Source: Pogonophryne albipinna (Eukaryota; Chordata; Actinopteri; Perciformes; Artedidraconidae). Taken from it: a DNA stretch of 64,000 bases. The stretch covers positions 184,501 to 248,500 of the forward strand of contig JAPTMU010000296.1 in NCBI GenBank assembly GCA_028583405.1. Direction: 5' to 3'. Under the pieces are notes generated by a model. That model was not told where the DNA came from and searched no databases. It saw only the letters and a program-made list of their open reading frames with translations. The position numbers and the translations under genes are program-made. This document shows positions 27,834-40,317 of the stretch, one piece after another (position 1 is the first letter of the stretch; each line of letters opens with the position of its first letter).

Positions 27834-27995
27834 ATGATCCTCTGATTTAAAAACAAACGTGCAGAAAATGAGCAGAAATACTTAAACTGTCTCACATTGT
27901 GTTTTGCATTATGGTATCAACACATTTTAATGTAGTCATAACAGTCGGTGTATGTGTCTATAAATACTGCAATCTCTTGATGTGTATTTTGTGAA

Positions 27996-28001
27996 ATTAA
28001 A
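27996..28001 (+). terminator. myl2: Candidate myl2 polyadenylation signal ATTAAA
   Basis: The hexamer ATTAAA lies about 165 bp after the myl2 stop codon. The sequence between shows no further open frame, so this is the first plausible 3'-end signal. Confidence 0.6.
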
Positions 28002-28164
28002 AAGTTTGACACCACAGAAAGGAAGTGTGTTATTTAAATATATTAATACTTTGTCCACAACTGGTCCTACACTTTATCCAAGACATTTGAAGTACCATTC
28101 TCAATCCTAATTCTCAAAAAAAGACACAATTTCATTCTGTATTTAAAAATGAAGCCTCGCAATT

Positions 28165-31150
28165 CAATCAATCAATCAATCAATGTTTATTTATATAGCC
28201 CAATATCACAAATGTTACATTTGTCTCAGTGGACTTCACAGTTTGTACAAAATATCAGTATGACAATACGACACCCTCTGTCCTTAGACCCTCACATCGT
28301 ACAAGGAAAAACTTCCGAAGAAAACCCACAGTTTTAAATGGAAAAATGGGAGAAACCTCAGGGAGAGCAACAGAGGAGGGATCCCTCTCCCAGGACGGAC
28401 AGACGTGCAATAGATGCCGTGTGTAAATTGAAAAGATAATACATTTGCAACATAGGTAGTCCAAATGTTTGGAAATGCATGCGTTTATAATAGGAAGATG
28501 AATCCACGAGGATATCCATCCAGGACCTATGATCCATGACCACAGCCACGACTCAAGATCCAGGGCTCGCGATGCAGGACACAGGACCGCAGGATCATCC
28601 ATGACTCCGGATCCCAGCATATATAGACACCAAAAAGAAAGACATTTGGGGAAGCTGGGTTAATCGGAACATGAGAGTACACAGGTATAGACAGAGAGAA
28701 GGAAGAAGTAAGATGTCCCCCGACAAACTAAGCCTATATCAGCAAAACTAGGGGCTGAATCTAATCAGCCCTAACTATAAGCTTTATCAAAATGGAAGGT
28801 CTTAAGCGCACTCTTAAAAACGGATAGGGTGTCTGCCGCCCGAACACAAACTGGAAGCTGATTCCACAAATGTGGAGCTTGATAAGAAAAGGCTCTGGCT
28901 CCCATTGTACTTTTAGAGACTCTAGGAACAACCAACAACCCTGCATTCTTGGAACGCAATGCCCTAGTAGGACAGTAGGGTATAATGAGTTATTTAAGGT
29001 AAGATGGCGCCTGCCCATTAAGGGCTTTGTAGGCGAGAAGAAGACTTTTAAATTCTATCCTGTGTTCTATAGGGAGCCAGTGTAAGGCAGCCAGAACAGG
29101 AGTAATGTGGTCCCTTTTCCTAACTCTGGTTAGTACACGAGCTGCAGCATTTTGAATCAGCTGAAGCGACTTGACTGACTTCTTGGTACACCCTGATAAT
29201 AAAGAGTTACAATAATCCAGCCTTGAAGTAACAAATGCATGGACTAGTTTCTCTGCATCGTTTTGAGGCAAGATATGCCTGATTTTTGCAATGTTACGTA
29301 GATGGAAGTAGGCGGTCCTTGAAATTGATTTTATGTGGGCGTTAAAGGATAAATCCTGATCAAATATAACACCAAGATTCCTTACAGTCTCACTGGAGGC
29401 CAAATTAATGCCATCCATAGTTAGTATATCTTTAGATAATTTGTTTCGTAGATTCTTCGGGCCAAGTACAATAACTTCAGTTTTGGTCGTGTTTAACATC
29501 AAAAGGTTTAAGGTCATCCACGTTTTTAAGTCCTTGAGGCAGTCTTGAATTTTATTTAGATGATTAATTTCATCAGGCTTGATTGATAAATATAGTTGAG
29601 TATCATCTGCATAACAATGAAAATTTACAGAATGATTCCTTATAATATTGCCTGACGGAAGCATATATAATGTGAACAAAATAGGTCCGAGCACTGAGCC
29701 CTGTGGCACTCCATGGCTAACTTTGGTTTGCGTGGAAGATTCATCATTGACACGTACAAACTGAGAGCGTTCAGATAGATAGGACCTAAACCAGCCTAAA
29801 GCAGTTCCCTGTATGCCAACTAAGTGCTCTAGTCTTTGCAATAAGATATCATGATCGATAGTATCAAATGCAGCACTGAGATCGAGCAAAACAAGAATAG
29901 AGACAAGTCCCTTGTCAGAGGCTATTAGAATGTCATTTGTGACTTTAACCAGAGCTGTCTCTGTGCTATGATGTGTTCTAAAGCCAGACTGAAAATCTTC
30001 AAATAAATCATTGTTTTTTAAGTAATCACACAACTGTTTTGCGACTGCTTTCTCAAGAATTTTTGAGAGGAACGGAAGATTAGAAATAGGTCTATAATTG
30101 GCTAAAACCTCTGGATCGAGGTTGTGCTTTTTAAGAAGCGGTTTTATCACTGCTACTTTGAATGATTGTGGAACATAGCCTGATAATAAAGACATATTCA
30201 TAATATTTAATAAAGAAGTGCCAATTAATGGAAAAACTTCCTTCAACAGCTTAGTTGGAATTGGGTCTAACATACACGTTGATGGTTTAGAAGAGAGAAT
30301 CATTTAATTTAATTGTTCAAGGTTAATGGCTGAAAAGCATTCTAGTTTACTATCTAGTGTAATATTAGAACTTACGTTTCCGGGAGCTGTTGATAACACT
30401 ATACTGGTCAAAGGCAAGAGGTCATTAATTTTGTTTCTAAGAGTAACAATTTTATCGTTAAAAAAGCACATAAAATCATTACTACTGAGTGCTATGGGAA
30501 TAGAAGGCTCAATCTAGCTGTGGCTCTCTGTCAGCCTGGCTACAGTGCTGAAAAGAAATCTTGCATTATTCTTATTCTCATCTATTAATGAAGAGTAGTA
30601 GGCTGCTCTCGCTTTACGCAGTGCTTTCTTATATTCATTGAGAGTAATATGCCAAATTAAACGAGATTCTTCAAGTTTAGTGGAACGCCATATCCTTTCA
30701 AGTTGTCTCGACTTTTGCTTTATTTTGCGGGTTTCGGCATTATGCCATGGAGCTAATCTATGTTGTTTTATTTTCTTCTTTTTCAAAGGAGCAACAGAGT
30801 CTAATTTTATTCGCAGCGCATCTGTAGCACTATCAACAACATGATCAATTTGGGGTGGTGTACATTTTGTATAAGTTTCCTCCCCTACATGCAGACATGC
30901 TATCGAGTTAAGTATTGGTGGAATCTCTTCCTTAAATTTGGCTATAGCACTAACAGATAGGTTTCTGCTGCAGGAGCTTTTGACTAATGCTTTGTAGTCT
31001 AGTAACAGTACTTCAAAAGTTACTAAGAAATGGTCGGATAAAGCAGGATTATGCGGTTCCACTAATAGTTGCTCAATTTCAATACCATAAGTCAGAACAA
31101 GGCAATTGGTAATGCACAAGTATAATTTTCCTCTATCCACTTGATGTGTA
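28165..31150 (-). mobile_element. 5'-truncated L2-like non-LTR retrotransposon with degraded RT
   Basis: Minus strand. The 5' part (about 31110-30514) encodes the end of an apurinic endonuclease domain (LSDHFLVTFEV) and a linker. The reverse transcriptase runs 30303-28990 with [42 protein letters not shown] and the catalytic YADD box ([11 protein letters not shown]). Its C-terminal part continues in the same frame to about 28771 (RALRSKNAGLLVVPR, LWNQLP). In-frame stops just before 30303 and at 28990-28992 make it inactive. The 3'UTR ends in tandem ATTG at 28165. The RT motifs and ATTG tail fit the CR1/L2 group; the exact family is not certain. The 5' boundary is approximate. Confidence 0.85.
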
Positions 31151-31754
31151 TCTATAGACAAGTCAAAGTACTGTTTCTCACCGTCCCAAATAATACAAAC
31201 ATACACACATACTACATTGTTACTTGTTATACATACATAAACACCTGAACACACACTTACATATACACATACTCACATTCAACTTCTTTTTCTGTCAGCT
31301 TGAAGTGTTGCTATTCTCCTTTTATTTTCACACTTTATTTAAGTAGCTTAAAGCCATGTTCTCCATCCAGTCCATTGTTTTAGTCATACAAATACGATTT
31401 TAGACAAATTAACTCACACAATTTGTAATACAGGAAGTTCTGTTTTATTTTTATTTCTCTGTCAACTTGATGTGTTGCTATTTCTTTGCTTTGGACACTT
31501 TATCCAATTAGTTCTTTAAAGTACCTAAAAACACGATGTTCTTCTGTATATTAAAATGAGCTCACACAATTTGTAATACATGTGTTTCTGCATCATTTTC
31601 TTTCTCTGTCATCTTGATGTGTTATTGTTGTTCTTGCATTTTTACATTTTATCTAGACAAATCACCTTCCCAAACAATACAAAATACACATATAAAATAC
31701 TACATTGTTACTTATACATACATACATAAACACCTGCACACACACTTACACACA

Positions 31755-32170
31755 AGGCAAGGCAAGGCCAGGCAAGGCCAGGCAAGGCCAGGCAAGGCAA
31801 GGCAAGGCAAGGCAAGGCAAGGCAAGGCAAGGCAAGGCAAGGCAAGGCAAGGCAAGGCAAGGCAAGGCAAGGCAAGGCAAGGCAAGGCAAGGCAAGGCAA
31901 GGCAAGGCAAGGCAAGGCAAGGCAAGGCAAGGCAAGGCAAGGCAAGGCAAGGCAAGGCAAGGCAAGGCAAGGCAAGGCAAGGCAAGGCAAGGCAAGGCAA
32001 GGCAAGGCAAGGCAAGGCAAGGCAAGGCAAGGCAAGGCAAGGCAAGGCAAGGCAAGGCAAGGCAAGGCAAGGCAAGGCAAGGCAAGGCAAGGCAAGGCAA
32101 GGCAAGGCAAGGCAAGGCAAGGCAAGGCAAGGCAAGGCAAGGCAAGGCAAGGCAAGGCAAGGCAAGGCAA
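31755..32170. repeat. (GGCAA)n pentanucleotide array, about 83 units
   Basis: Near-perfect ggcaa repeats over about 415 bp, with three ggcca variants at the left end. Regular GG pairs every five bases could allow two-tetrad G-quadruplexes. Because 5 is not a multiple of 3, every frame cycles through the same codons without stops, giving long artefactual frames on both strands. It probably grew from the 'caaggcaag' at the end of the adjacent retroelement tail. Confidence 0.95.
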
Positions 32171-32400
32171 GTTTATTTATATAGCACCTTTCAGCACCAG
32201 GCAATTCAAGGTGCTTTACAAAAATGAAAGACATTCAGACAAAGGCATTTAAACACATTAAAAGATAATAAAAGAAACATTAAAAGAAAAACAAAAAATG
32301 AAAGACATTAACAAAATGGCATTTAAAATCAGCCATTAAAAAGAAAAGCTAATAAAATAAACATTAAAAGATAAAAGTTACAGTGCAGTCTAAGATATGA
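32171..32400. mobile_element. Retroelement 3'-end fragment next to the GGCAA array
   Basis: 'tttatttatatagcaccttt' followed by 'aggcaattcaaggtgctttacaaaa' and A-rich 'cattaaaag' repeats is a common teleost retroelement end. No coding part remains. Confidence 0.5.
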
Positions 32401-33509
32401 ATAGTTCAATTCTTTAGGTTCTTGATTTTTAATTTACTCAAAGAACCTCCCTTTGGAAATCCGAACATTTCCGTCCAGATTTATAATTTAGACAGACTGT
32501 TTTCACCATGTTTTGCTTGCATGACATCCACAATCGGACCCTCAGGAGGGTGTACTAGCCCCCTACTCTGCTTTGCGTTCCATAACAAAGTCTTTAAGTG
32601 TTACCTGAACACCCCGTGTTACCAAAACACTATTTTTCACCCGTCGGTGATGTGATATTTGTTCCTCAGTACAAATCACACAAAGACTGATCGTAAACCC
32701 TGGCTACGACGGATATCCCAAATATCCTACTTTCGAGCAGTCCCTCTCATAAATGTCATGGAGTTTAATTACGTTTAACTTTAAACAATTTAGACACTGT
32801 ACATCTCACCGAGCATTGAAAGCCTTCTTTCCACACATACATACTCACATTAAACTTCTTTCTCTGTCAGCTTGAAGTGTTGCTATTCTTCTTGTATGTC
32901 CACACTTTATTTAAGTAGCTTAAAGCCATGTTCTCCATCTAGTCCGTTGTTTTATTCATAAAAATAAGATTTTAGACAAATTCAATCACATAATTGGTAA
33001 TACAGGAAGATCTGTTTTATTTTTATTTCTCTGTCAGCTTGACGTGTTGCTATGTTTCGGATTGTACACTTATTATCTAAGAAGTTTAATGTACCTTTCT
33101 CAATCTAAATTCTCAAGAAAAACACGATTTCATTCTGTATTTAAAATGTACGTTAAATGCATAATGTTCTTCCTCCGTCAGCTTGATGTGTTACTATTTT
33201 TTGGCTTTGGACAATTTATCGAATTAGTTTAAAGTACCTAAAAAAACGATTTTATTCAAATTAACTAACACAATTTCTAATACAGGACATTCTGCTTTAT
33301 TTTCTTTCTCTGTCAGCTTGATGTGTTGCTATTTGTTGGCTTTGGACACTTTATCCAATCATCTCAAAGTACGTAAAACACGATTTTATTCTGTATATTA
33401 AAATGAACTCGCACAATTTGAAATACAGGAGTTTCTGCATCCTTCCCTTTCTCTGTCAACTTGATGTTTTTGCTATTTAATCTCCTAGGCCTATATTTAA
33501 GTAGGTTAA

Positions 33510-33894
33510 AGTCCCCTTCTCCACCGGTCCATCAGGGGGCAGCAGCGTGTCGTTTCCCCGGATTCAGCCTCCTTGAAGCGGCTTGGCGAGCAGTGCGAGG
33601 TGCGGCAGAGAAAAACACTGACACCATCGCTAGCTAACAGCTAGTGCGGCTTCTTTTTTTTATCTCTGTTTTCTTATCAAAACCCTCCATTGGATGCAGA
33701 TTTTGTAATTCATCGCGGTGTCTAAGTAGTTTATTAGATTGTGGGAATTATCTTTAAGCAGCTAAATTAAAAACAGGGTCACTGAAGAGCATCTGTACCT
33801 TTAGCCGGAGAAGCTAGGTAGCTAATGCTAGGCTAACATCCATCAAAACGTGCTAACCTAGATTTCACAGGTTTATTTTAACACCAAATCTACC
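33510..33894 (+). promoter_or_regulatory. ppp1cc: ppp1cc 5'UTR and candidate promoter
   Basis: Immediately upstream of the ppp1cc ATG the base composition changes from AT-rich repeats to a CpG-containing block (ccccggattcagcctccttg, gaagcggcttggcgagcagt, gaggtgcggcag). No TATA box is evident, as expected for a housekeeping phosphatase. The 5'UTR probably includes 33600-33894. Confidence 0.5.
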
Positions 33895-35690
33895 ATGGCT
33901 GATGTGGACAAACTCAACATCGACAGTATCATCCAGCGACTTTTAGAAGGTAAGAACATATTGACATTTAATTTGTTAACGTGTTTTGGTTGATATAGCC
34001 GTAGGATTTTAACCTAACTCCACTGAGAAATGGGCCAGTTTCATTTTATTGTATTTTGTGTCAAAAAAAACAAGAAACACTTGAACAATTTGGGTTTTTT
34101 AAACGTGTTTTATAAGTATCTGTAATTCGGCTTTAAGTTGTTAGCACTATTTAACTGTATTTCATTTTTATTGCTTAAATTACACTCTCAATAACCACTG
34201 ATGTATGAAGAGAAACACCGTTCATTCCTATGGGAGTTAATCAGTGGCGCATGAAGCCCAAAATAGAGTATATTAGTATTACTATATATAGAGAGTACTC
34301 CGATAGTACCCGGATCATTATTTCATAACAATACTGCACATAATTAATTTAAATATTCTTCTTTTTTTTGTATTAGTATACTGTCTGTAGGTCGTTTTTT
34401 TTAGCATATCTATATTTCATGCAAGTTATTTTCTATCTTAATGTTTTAAGATAAGTGAGAAGTAATTAAATACAAATAAACATCATTAATATATACATAT
34501 GAGCACTAGAAGATTAAATAGAAATATATTTAATATCTTATAATTTTTTCATTATTGTTTTGGTAGTTTTTCTTACAATTGATATATTTTTTTTAACTGT
34601 ATATGTAGGCAAATTCCTATATTTCTGCTCATCCGGGTCCTTTTGTTTACAGAGCATGCGCACTAGAGTTTTCCCTTAAGTCCCGCCTCCAATCTCCCGC
34701 TCTCTCTGTCACATGAAGAGGAGAGATGGAGAGAGAACATATCTCTAGATTCAGCTTTTTAGCTTCATTTCACAACTTTTAAACCCTAATGATTAAAATA
34801 AAGGATATACAAGTGTTCGTGCTGGGTAGTTTGTTTAGCTAAAAAAATAAAAAACCGTGGATTTACAGGCGTTTTATTCCCAATATAAGTCAATGGGGGA
34901 AAGTCTTTTTGGGCCAAAATGACGTCACGGCAGCTGTAGTACCACCGCTTGGCCACTACGGAAATTTGCTTCAGGCAACGGCGCACTTCTTGTTTTTAAC
35001 ATCTTGTGAATGACCTACAGTCACCTTTTTCTTTTTGTTGTCATTTCAAGCCTTTTTTGGATCCAGATTGAAGATTTTAATGTACAGAAAGGGCACAAAA
35101 CATCCAACACACACTGTATTTATCACACACACATATCAGAATACCTTTTTGCATTTGTTACAGCAAAAAAAAAGAGCCAAAGACAGCTTAATATTACCTT
35201 AGAAGCATGCATTAAAAAATATTAAAGATACAACATTTGAAAAAAACATTACACACTTTACAAAATACGCATCCTGTAACAGTTCTGAGATTTAGCAGCC
35301 AGGTATATAAACAAAGATTCACGATTCAAAGGTTTTATTGTCATATGCACATACAGTGGATAAATGGCAATCAAAATCTTGTGACCTGAGCTCCTCCAAC
35401 AATGCAACGTATATAATAAAATAAAAAGTATTACAAAAAGTCTATACACTACCATTGTGCTGCTGTGCACTTGTGTTGAACGTCCTTTGCATACAGTCTT
35501 TATGCATCTTGTGCTCACTTTACCTGATGTGTTTGGGTGTGTTTTGTTGCTGGTGCAGTCAGAGGAGCGAAGCCGGGGAAGAATGTGCAGCTGCAGGAGA
35601 ACGAGATCCGTGGATTGTGCCTGAAATCCCGGGAGATTTTCCTCAGTCAGCCAATCCTGCTGGAGCTGGAGGCCCCGCTCAAGATCTGTG
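33895..35690 (+). CDS. ppp1cc: Serine/threonine protein phosphatase PP1 gamma catalytic subunit, exons 1-2 only
   Basis: Exon 1 (33895-33949) encodes [18 protein letters not shown] and ends at a GTAAGA donor in phase 1. Exon 2 (35559-35690) encodes [31 protein letters not shown] and [14 protein letters not shown] and ends at GTGAGA. PP1 is the metal-dependent phosphatase that acts with many regulatory subunits. The [20 protein letters not shown] and QLQENEI details match the gamma isoform rather than alpha (QLTENEI). Only about 60 residues are present. The next exon, which would start with the metal-binding DIHGQ motif, is not found before the gap at 40318. All catalytic motifs (GDxHG, GDxVDRG, GNHE) are therefore missing from this window. 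I attribute this to the gap and misjoin, not to gene loss. Confidence 0.93.
33950..35558 (+). other. ppp1cc: ppp1cc intron 1
   Basis: AT-rich intron. Near 35310-35410 is a segment with 'attcaaaggttttattgtcatatgcacatac', a motif often found at teleost retroelement ends. A GC-richer block near 34640-34990 includes 'agtcaatgggggaaagtc' and may be a MITE scrap. No exon is seen. Confidence 0.5.
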
Positions 35691-36133
35691 GTGAGACACG
35701 CCGCTATTTATCACGAAATAATAGTAATACAAATCTCTCTCTGTAACTGAATTACAAATGAATTCCTTATAATATAAAGTGTTAACTGTCATTGTATTGT
35801 GCACTATTTGCATAACAATAATAACATCTTCCTCTCTTTTTATATCATGCAACTAACTTATTGTTACATTTGATATAAGATATTTTGTAAACTTTTTTTT
35901 TCTTCAGCTTTATAACTTAATATTTTCATGTTTTTAGGTTTGTTTTTTCGTTATATTTTGTGTTATCTTTGAAGCTAATCAGTTACTAAGCCAAACATAG
36001 GCTTATATGTAGATTACAAAAATCATTATGTTGCTTTAACAATCAACATTTAAATTACATATTAAAGGATGTTAATTTAAGGTAAATTAAATTGCCAGTA
36101 ATTAGTTATCTTGTGTAGTTTACACTGCCATTT

Positions 36134-36330
36134 AGTCCGGCAGTGGCTGAGTCAGTAGGGGTTTGGACTGTGAGCTGTAGGGTCGACGGTTCAAGTCCCC
36201 GAACAGACCTAAATATGGAGTGTGGACTGCTACTTGGAGAGGTCCCAGTTCACCTCCTGCCCTGCCGTGGTGCCCTTGAGCAAGGCACCTTACATCCCCC
36301 TTCGTCCCTCCGAGTCAGGTCTTTCAGAGC
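36134..36330 (+). mobile_element. tRNA-derived SINE (V-SINE-like)
   Basis: A polymerase III A box-like tggctgagtcagtagg (36144-36159) and a B box ggttcaagtcc (36188-36198) are spaced as in tRNA. They are followed by the conserved SINE core 'tgcccttgagcaaggcacc' (about 36271-36290), typical of fish V-SINE-type families. It lies in ppp1cc intron 2. Confidence 0.75.
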
Positions 36331-37054
36331 CTAGGCAAGAATCCTTCATTTCATTCGGAGAACGAAGAATGGAACAGGCTAGCAAGTGTGCAGGTGTCAA
36401 TCAATCAACCAACAACTTTATTAATCCCGCAAGGGGCAATTGGTTATGAGCAGCAGCTTATGTCATGAACATATAAGAAGAAAACACACAGACACACCCG
36501 GGAGCACAGATGTGGATAATTCCAATTTACAATATAAATAGTTCAAAGCATCACAATAATAAATAAATAATCAAGTTTAAAAGCCTTTTCAAGAATTTAA
36601 AAGTTTGAGTGCAGAAGGGATGAATGATTTTTAAAAGCCATTAGTCCTTTGAGCAGGTAGAGCATATCTACGCCCTGATGGCAACAGACGAAATTCATGT
36701 GAAAGTACACGACCTGGAGAGTTCAGAATGCTCTCTGCTTTCCGCAGAAGCTGTTGGTTACAGAAGGAATTTACGTCTCTCTGTTTCACACCGATGATCT
36801 TGGAGCAGGTTTTAACAATGCTGTTCAGGCTGTTCCTGTCTTTCAGTGTAAGGCTATGGAACCAGCAGATAAAAGAGAAACAAATAAGGCTCTCAATGAA
36901 TGCTTGGTAAAAACGACAAAGAATGAAAGGCCTGACAGAGAAAGAGTTCAGTTTGCGAAGAAGGTGCATTCTCTGTTGACCCCGCTTCACAATACACTCA
37001 GTATTCACATCAAATGTGAGGTGGTCATCGAAAATGGTGCCCAAGTATTTGTAT

Positions 37055-38592
37055 TAGGGCTGCACGGTATTGAAAAAAACTGACACCGCGATTTTTTTTC
37101 CCCCCCTGCGGTATATATTGCGGTTTTTTTAACCTGTTAAACCCCAAAGTCCACGCGGGTACTTTACTTTTTTTTCCACGACAGTGTCTCAGGGGATCGT
37201 AATATTTAAGAACCTATTAATGTGTTATACCAGATTAACGGAAATAATCTCAGCTAACTGACGATACAAACCATTTTTACCAAAACAAAACACAAGTCTC
37301 ATAAGAAGCATCTAAATGACCCCTGAGCGAAAAATGCTAACGCACTTTGGCACAGAACTCAAGATAAAAGATACCCTTATTACTTATCGTAGCTGCACAT
37401 ACAAGATATCCGATTAAAGCTGAGGTTCCACAGATTATTTAGGTATATATTATCATCACTGAGTGATCTGATCTCGCAACAGGGAAAGCAAACTCAGACA
37501 TCACAACACGTACCTTTACGTAGCTTCTAGGGGAGATGTCTCACCGTAGCTGTCAATCTGATCAAAAGACGTGTTCAATGGCATTAAAACGAGAAAGAAA
37601 AAACGCGGCTGAATCGGTTAATCCATAGGTTTTTAACGTCTCTGTATAAAAAAAATGATTTAATTTATAATCCATAATTCAATTTGTATGTAAATATCGC
37701 AGAACAAAAGTTAGCTGCTAATGGTAGCCACCAGAGTGGCTGCTGCTTCCGGTCTTGGCATGTTGCTTACCCTCAAATAAGGGGGTTCATCTGTGAATGA
37801 AGAAGAGTGGTAAGGGATCCAAGAGATTAAACGTATTTGTTACGACCCATTAAACTATAGGAAGCTTCTTGGAAGTAAATCTTCATTCTCTCCGGTATTG
37901 TCCTCCTGTGCCTCGCTCATTTTTTACCAGTGTTTTGATGGTCTGCAAACTAGCGGGGCGGGGCCTGCTGTGATCTGATCAAGAATGATTGTGATTGGTA
38001 GTTTGTTATGCATGCAGGGGAAGTTCTACACACACCAACACATAAACAAATAAGGAGTGAGAGTGACGCGTAGCCAAAACCGGAAGCTGCATACACTCTG
38101 GTGGCTACCATTAGCAGCTAACTTTTGGGCTCCGATTTTTACATAAAAATGGAATTATGGATTATAAACAATTGCTTCAAAGCCACAGATACATTATCAA
38201 CCTATGGATCAACCAATTCAGCCGCGTTTTTTCTTTCTCGTTTTAATGCCATTGAACACGTCTTTTGATCAGATTGACAGCTACGGTGAGACGATCTCCA
38301 GTAAAAGCTCCGTAAAAGGTACGTGTTGTGATGTCTGTGTTTGCTTTCCCTGTTGCGAGATCGGATCGCTTAGATACTATACTTAAATAATCTGTGGAGT
38401 CTCAGCTTTAATCGGATATATTGTATGTGCAATTTCGATAAGTAATCAGGGTATCTTTATTTTGAATTCTGTGCTAAAGTGCGTTAGCATTTAAAAAAAA
38501 AAGAAGAATAAAACCGCACGTCCCTGCGGTGTGAATACCGCGCATGCGCATACCGCGGTTATCGCCATGACACGGTATATCGTTCAGCCCTA
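37055..38592. mobile_element. Fold-back hAT element inserted in the LINE, perfect 8-bp TSD
   Basis: Begins tagggctgcacggta and ends with the inverted counterpart cagcccta. Both sides are flanked by atttgtat (37047-37054 and 38593-38600). Within it, about 440-bp arms are inverted copies of one another (about 37320-37760 and 38089-38530; for example 'gatcaaaagacgtgttcaat' and its complement), leaving a unique centre of about 330 bp. No transposase is encoded. The insertion falls inside the RT gene of the LINE, with the host codons continuing on each side. Confidence 0.9.
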
Positions 38593-39617
38593 ATTTGTAT
38601 GATGTGACAATTTCTACCTTGTCATTGTGTATGATGCACTCCTTAGGAACATCCTTGTGACGTCCAAAATCAATGATCAATTCCTGGGTTTTAGAGACAT
38701 TTAAATCCAGAAAACTGTCATCACACCAGGAAATAAAATCGGCAAGAGCACACTCGTGGCCTGATTCTGAGCCGCTAAGGAGGGACAAGAGGGCGGTATC
38801 ATCAGAGAATTTAACCAAGTAGCTGTTGTCTTGCATGCTCCTGCATTTATCAGTGTACATTATAAAAAGTAGGGGCGAAAGAACGCATCCTTGAGGCGAG
38901 CCCGTGGAAGTGATGACAGAGTCAGAGAGGCGTCCATTGACAGACACCTTCTGCTCTCTATTAGTTAGAAAGTTTAAAATCCATAAAACAAGTTGATCGG
39001 GCAGTTTAAAATGACATAATAGGCTCTCTACCAGGAGATGCGGCTGCATTGTGTTAAATGCTGAAGAAAAGTCAGCAAACAAAAGCCTGGCATTTTTGTG
39101 GTTTTTCAAGGTGTTTGTGGAGGGTGTGCAGTATAAGAAGCTTTGCCTCCTCTACGCCTCTCCCTGCCTGATACGCACATTGGAGTGGATCAAGTTCACC
39201 ACCTACTACTGACATGACAAGGCCTTTAACAATCTTCTCAAACATTTTCATTACCAATGACGTTAAAGCCACCGGTCTGAAGTCGTTTAGGATGAGGCTT
39301 CTTAGGGATGGGAATTACAGTTGAGGATTTCCACATATCAGGAATTTGGCTATTCTCAAGTGACAATTGGAAGATATGCTGGAAAACACCACAGAGTTCG
39401 CTAACACAATACTGCAGTGTACGCCCACAAATATGGTCAGGACCTGGGGCCTTCCTAATATTGACTCGTTTTAAGAGATTCCTAACATCATCCTGTTCAA
39501 TGACTATGTCTGAGATAGAGAGAGACTCTAAGGGTTGAGGTGTTTATGGAGAAATCATTTTTCTCGAATCGAGAATAAAAAATGTTAAAAGCATTGGGGA
39601 GGTCTGCCTCATTTGTT

Positions 39618-39710
39618 AAATAATAATAATAATAATTCATTTATTTTATATAGGCGCCTTTCAAGGCTCTCAAGGTCGCCGTACAAACACATAAAAAAAC
39701 AAGATATACA
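39618..39710. mobile_element. Short retroelement-tail fragment inside the LINE
   Basis: An AAT run followed by 'tttatataggcgcctttcaag' and 'ctctcaaggtcgccgtacaaac' interrupts the LINE reading frame. It resembles the tail at 13493-13562. Confidence 0.55.
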
Positions 39711-40317
39711 ATTTGTTCCCTCAATGTTAATGGTATTCCTAGCCCTGTCATTGTTGTTACCCTGGGAGATGGAGTACATTGATTTGATTCCCCTCCAGGC
39801 TTCCCGAAGATCTCCACTGCTGTATTTGAGTTCCACCTTATCCCTATAAACTATTTTAGCTTTTCTTATCTCATTTCTTAATTCTCTGTTAATTTCTTTT
39901 TTGTCCTGACTGTTTCCAGTATAAAATATACGTTTCTTTCTATTTATAACACTCCTTAGTTCCTTCGTGACCCACGGCTTATTATTAGGGAAGACGGTAA
40001 TGTCTTTACAAGGAATGTTAGACTCCACACAAAATGATATGTAGGATGAGACAATTGACGTCAGTTCATTGAGATCAGAGCATGAGCTATAAAACACATC
40101 CCAATCCGTGCAGTCCAAACATGCCTGTAAGGTGGCAATGCTTTCCTCTGTCCAACAGTTCACAGTTTTTTTTGTGCACACTTGTTTCCTGCAGATGGGT
40201 TTGTAGATCCGCACCAGAAGAACGCTCGTGTGGTATGAAGCTCCAAAAGGGGGCATGGTCAGGGACTTGAACGCACCAGGCACCGTGCCGTAACATAAGT
40301 CAATAGTGGATTTATTT

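Larger units (their letters stand above)
28030..33500 (+). repeat. Interrupted tandem array of about 140-165-bp units between myl2 and ppp1cc
   Basis: Units carry 'tctctgtcagcttgatgtgttgctatt', then 'cactttatccaa', then 'aaagtacctaaaaacacgatttt'. Starts are at about 31293, 31458, 31604, 32867, 33030, 33174, 33308 and 33450. A part-unit at about 28040-28140 lies on the far side of the LINE, so the LINE at 28165-31150 inserted into the array. The GGCAA block and its LINE tail (31755-32400) also interrupt it. Human CCDC63 would lie in this interval; no exon of it is recognised. Confidence 0.7.
36399..40317 (-). mobile_element. Second non-LTR retrotransposon (CR1/jockey-like), split and frameshifted
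   Basis: Minus strand, running into the gap at its 5' side. In order: a linker region (40283-39710; KPWVTKELRSVINRKKR), an RT start (about 39272; LVMKMFEKIVKG, PLQCAYQAGRGVEEA), a frameshift near 39100, and RT motifs (39109-38600; LLFADFSSAFNTMQPH, GSPQGCVLSPLLF, FSDDTALLSLL). A fold-back hAT then intervenes, and after it comes the C-terminal part (37044-36631; FYQAFIESLICFSFICW). The 3' end at 36399 is (ATTG)n-like. It is inactive: split, frameshifted and with stops between 39600 and 39272. Confidence 0.85.

Noticed and set aside
31614..32252. Open frames of repeated GKARQ and LALPC residues
   Set aside because: Translation of the (GGCAA)n array in several frames; not protein.
34640..34990. 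Possible small exon or MITE in ppp1cc intron 1
   Set aside because: Some CpG and a 'gacgtcac' site are present, but no splice-bounded frame or clear terminal repeats could be identified.
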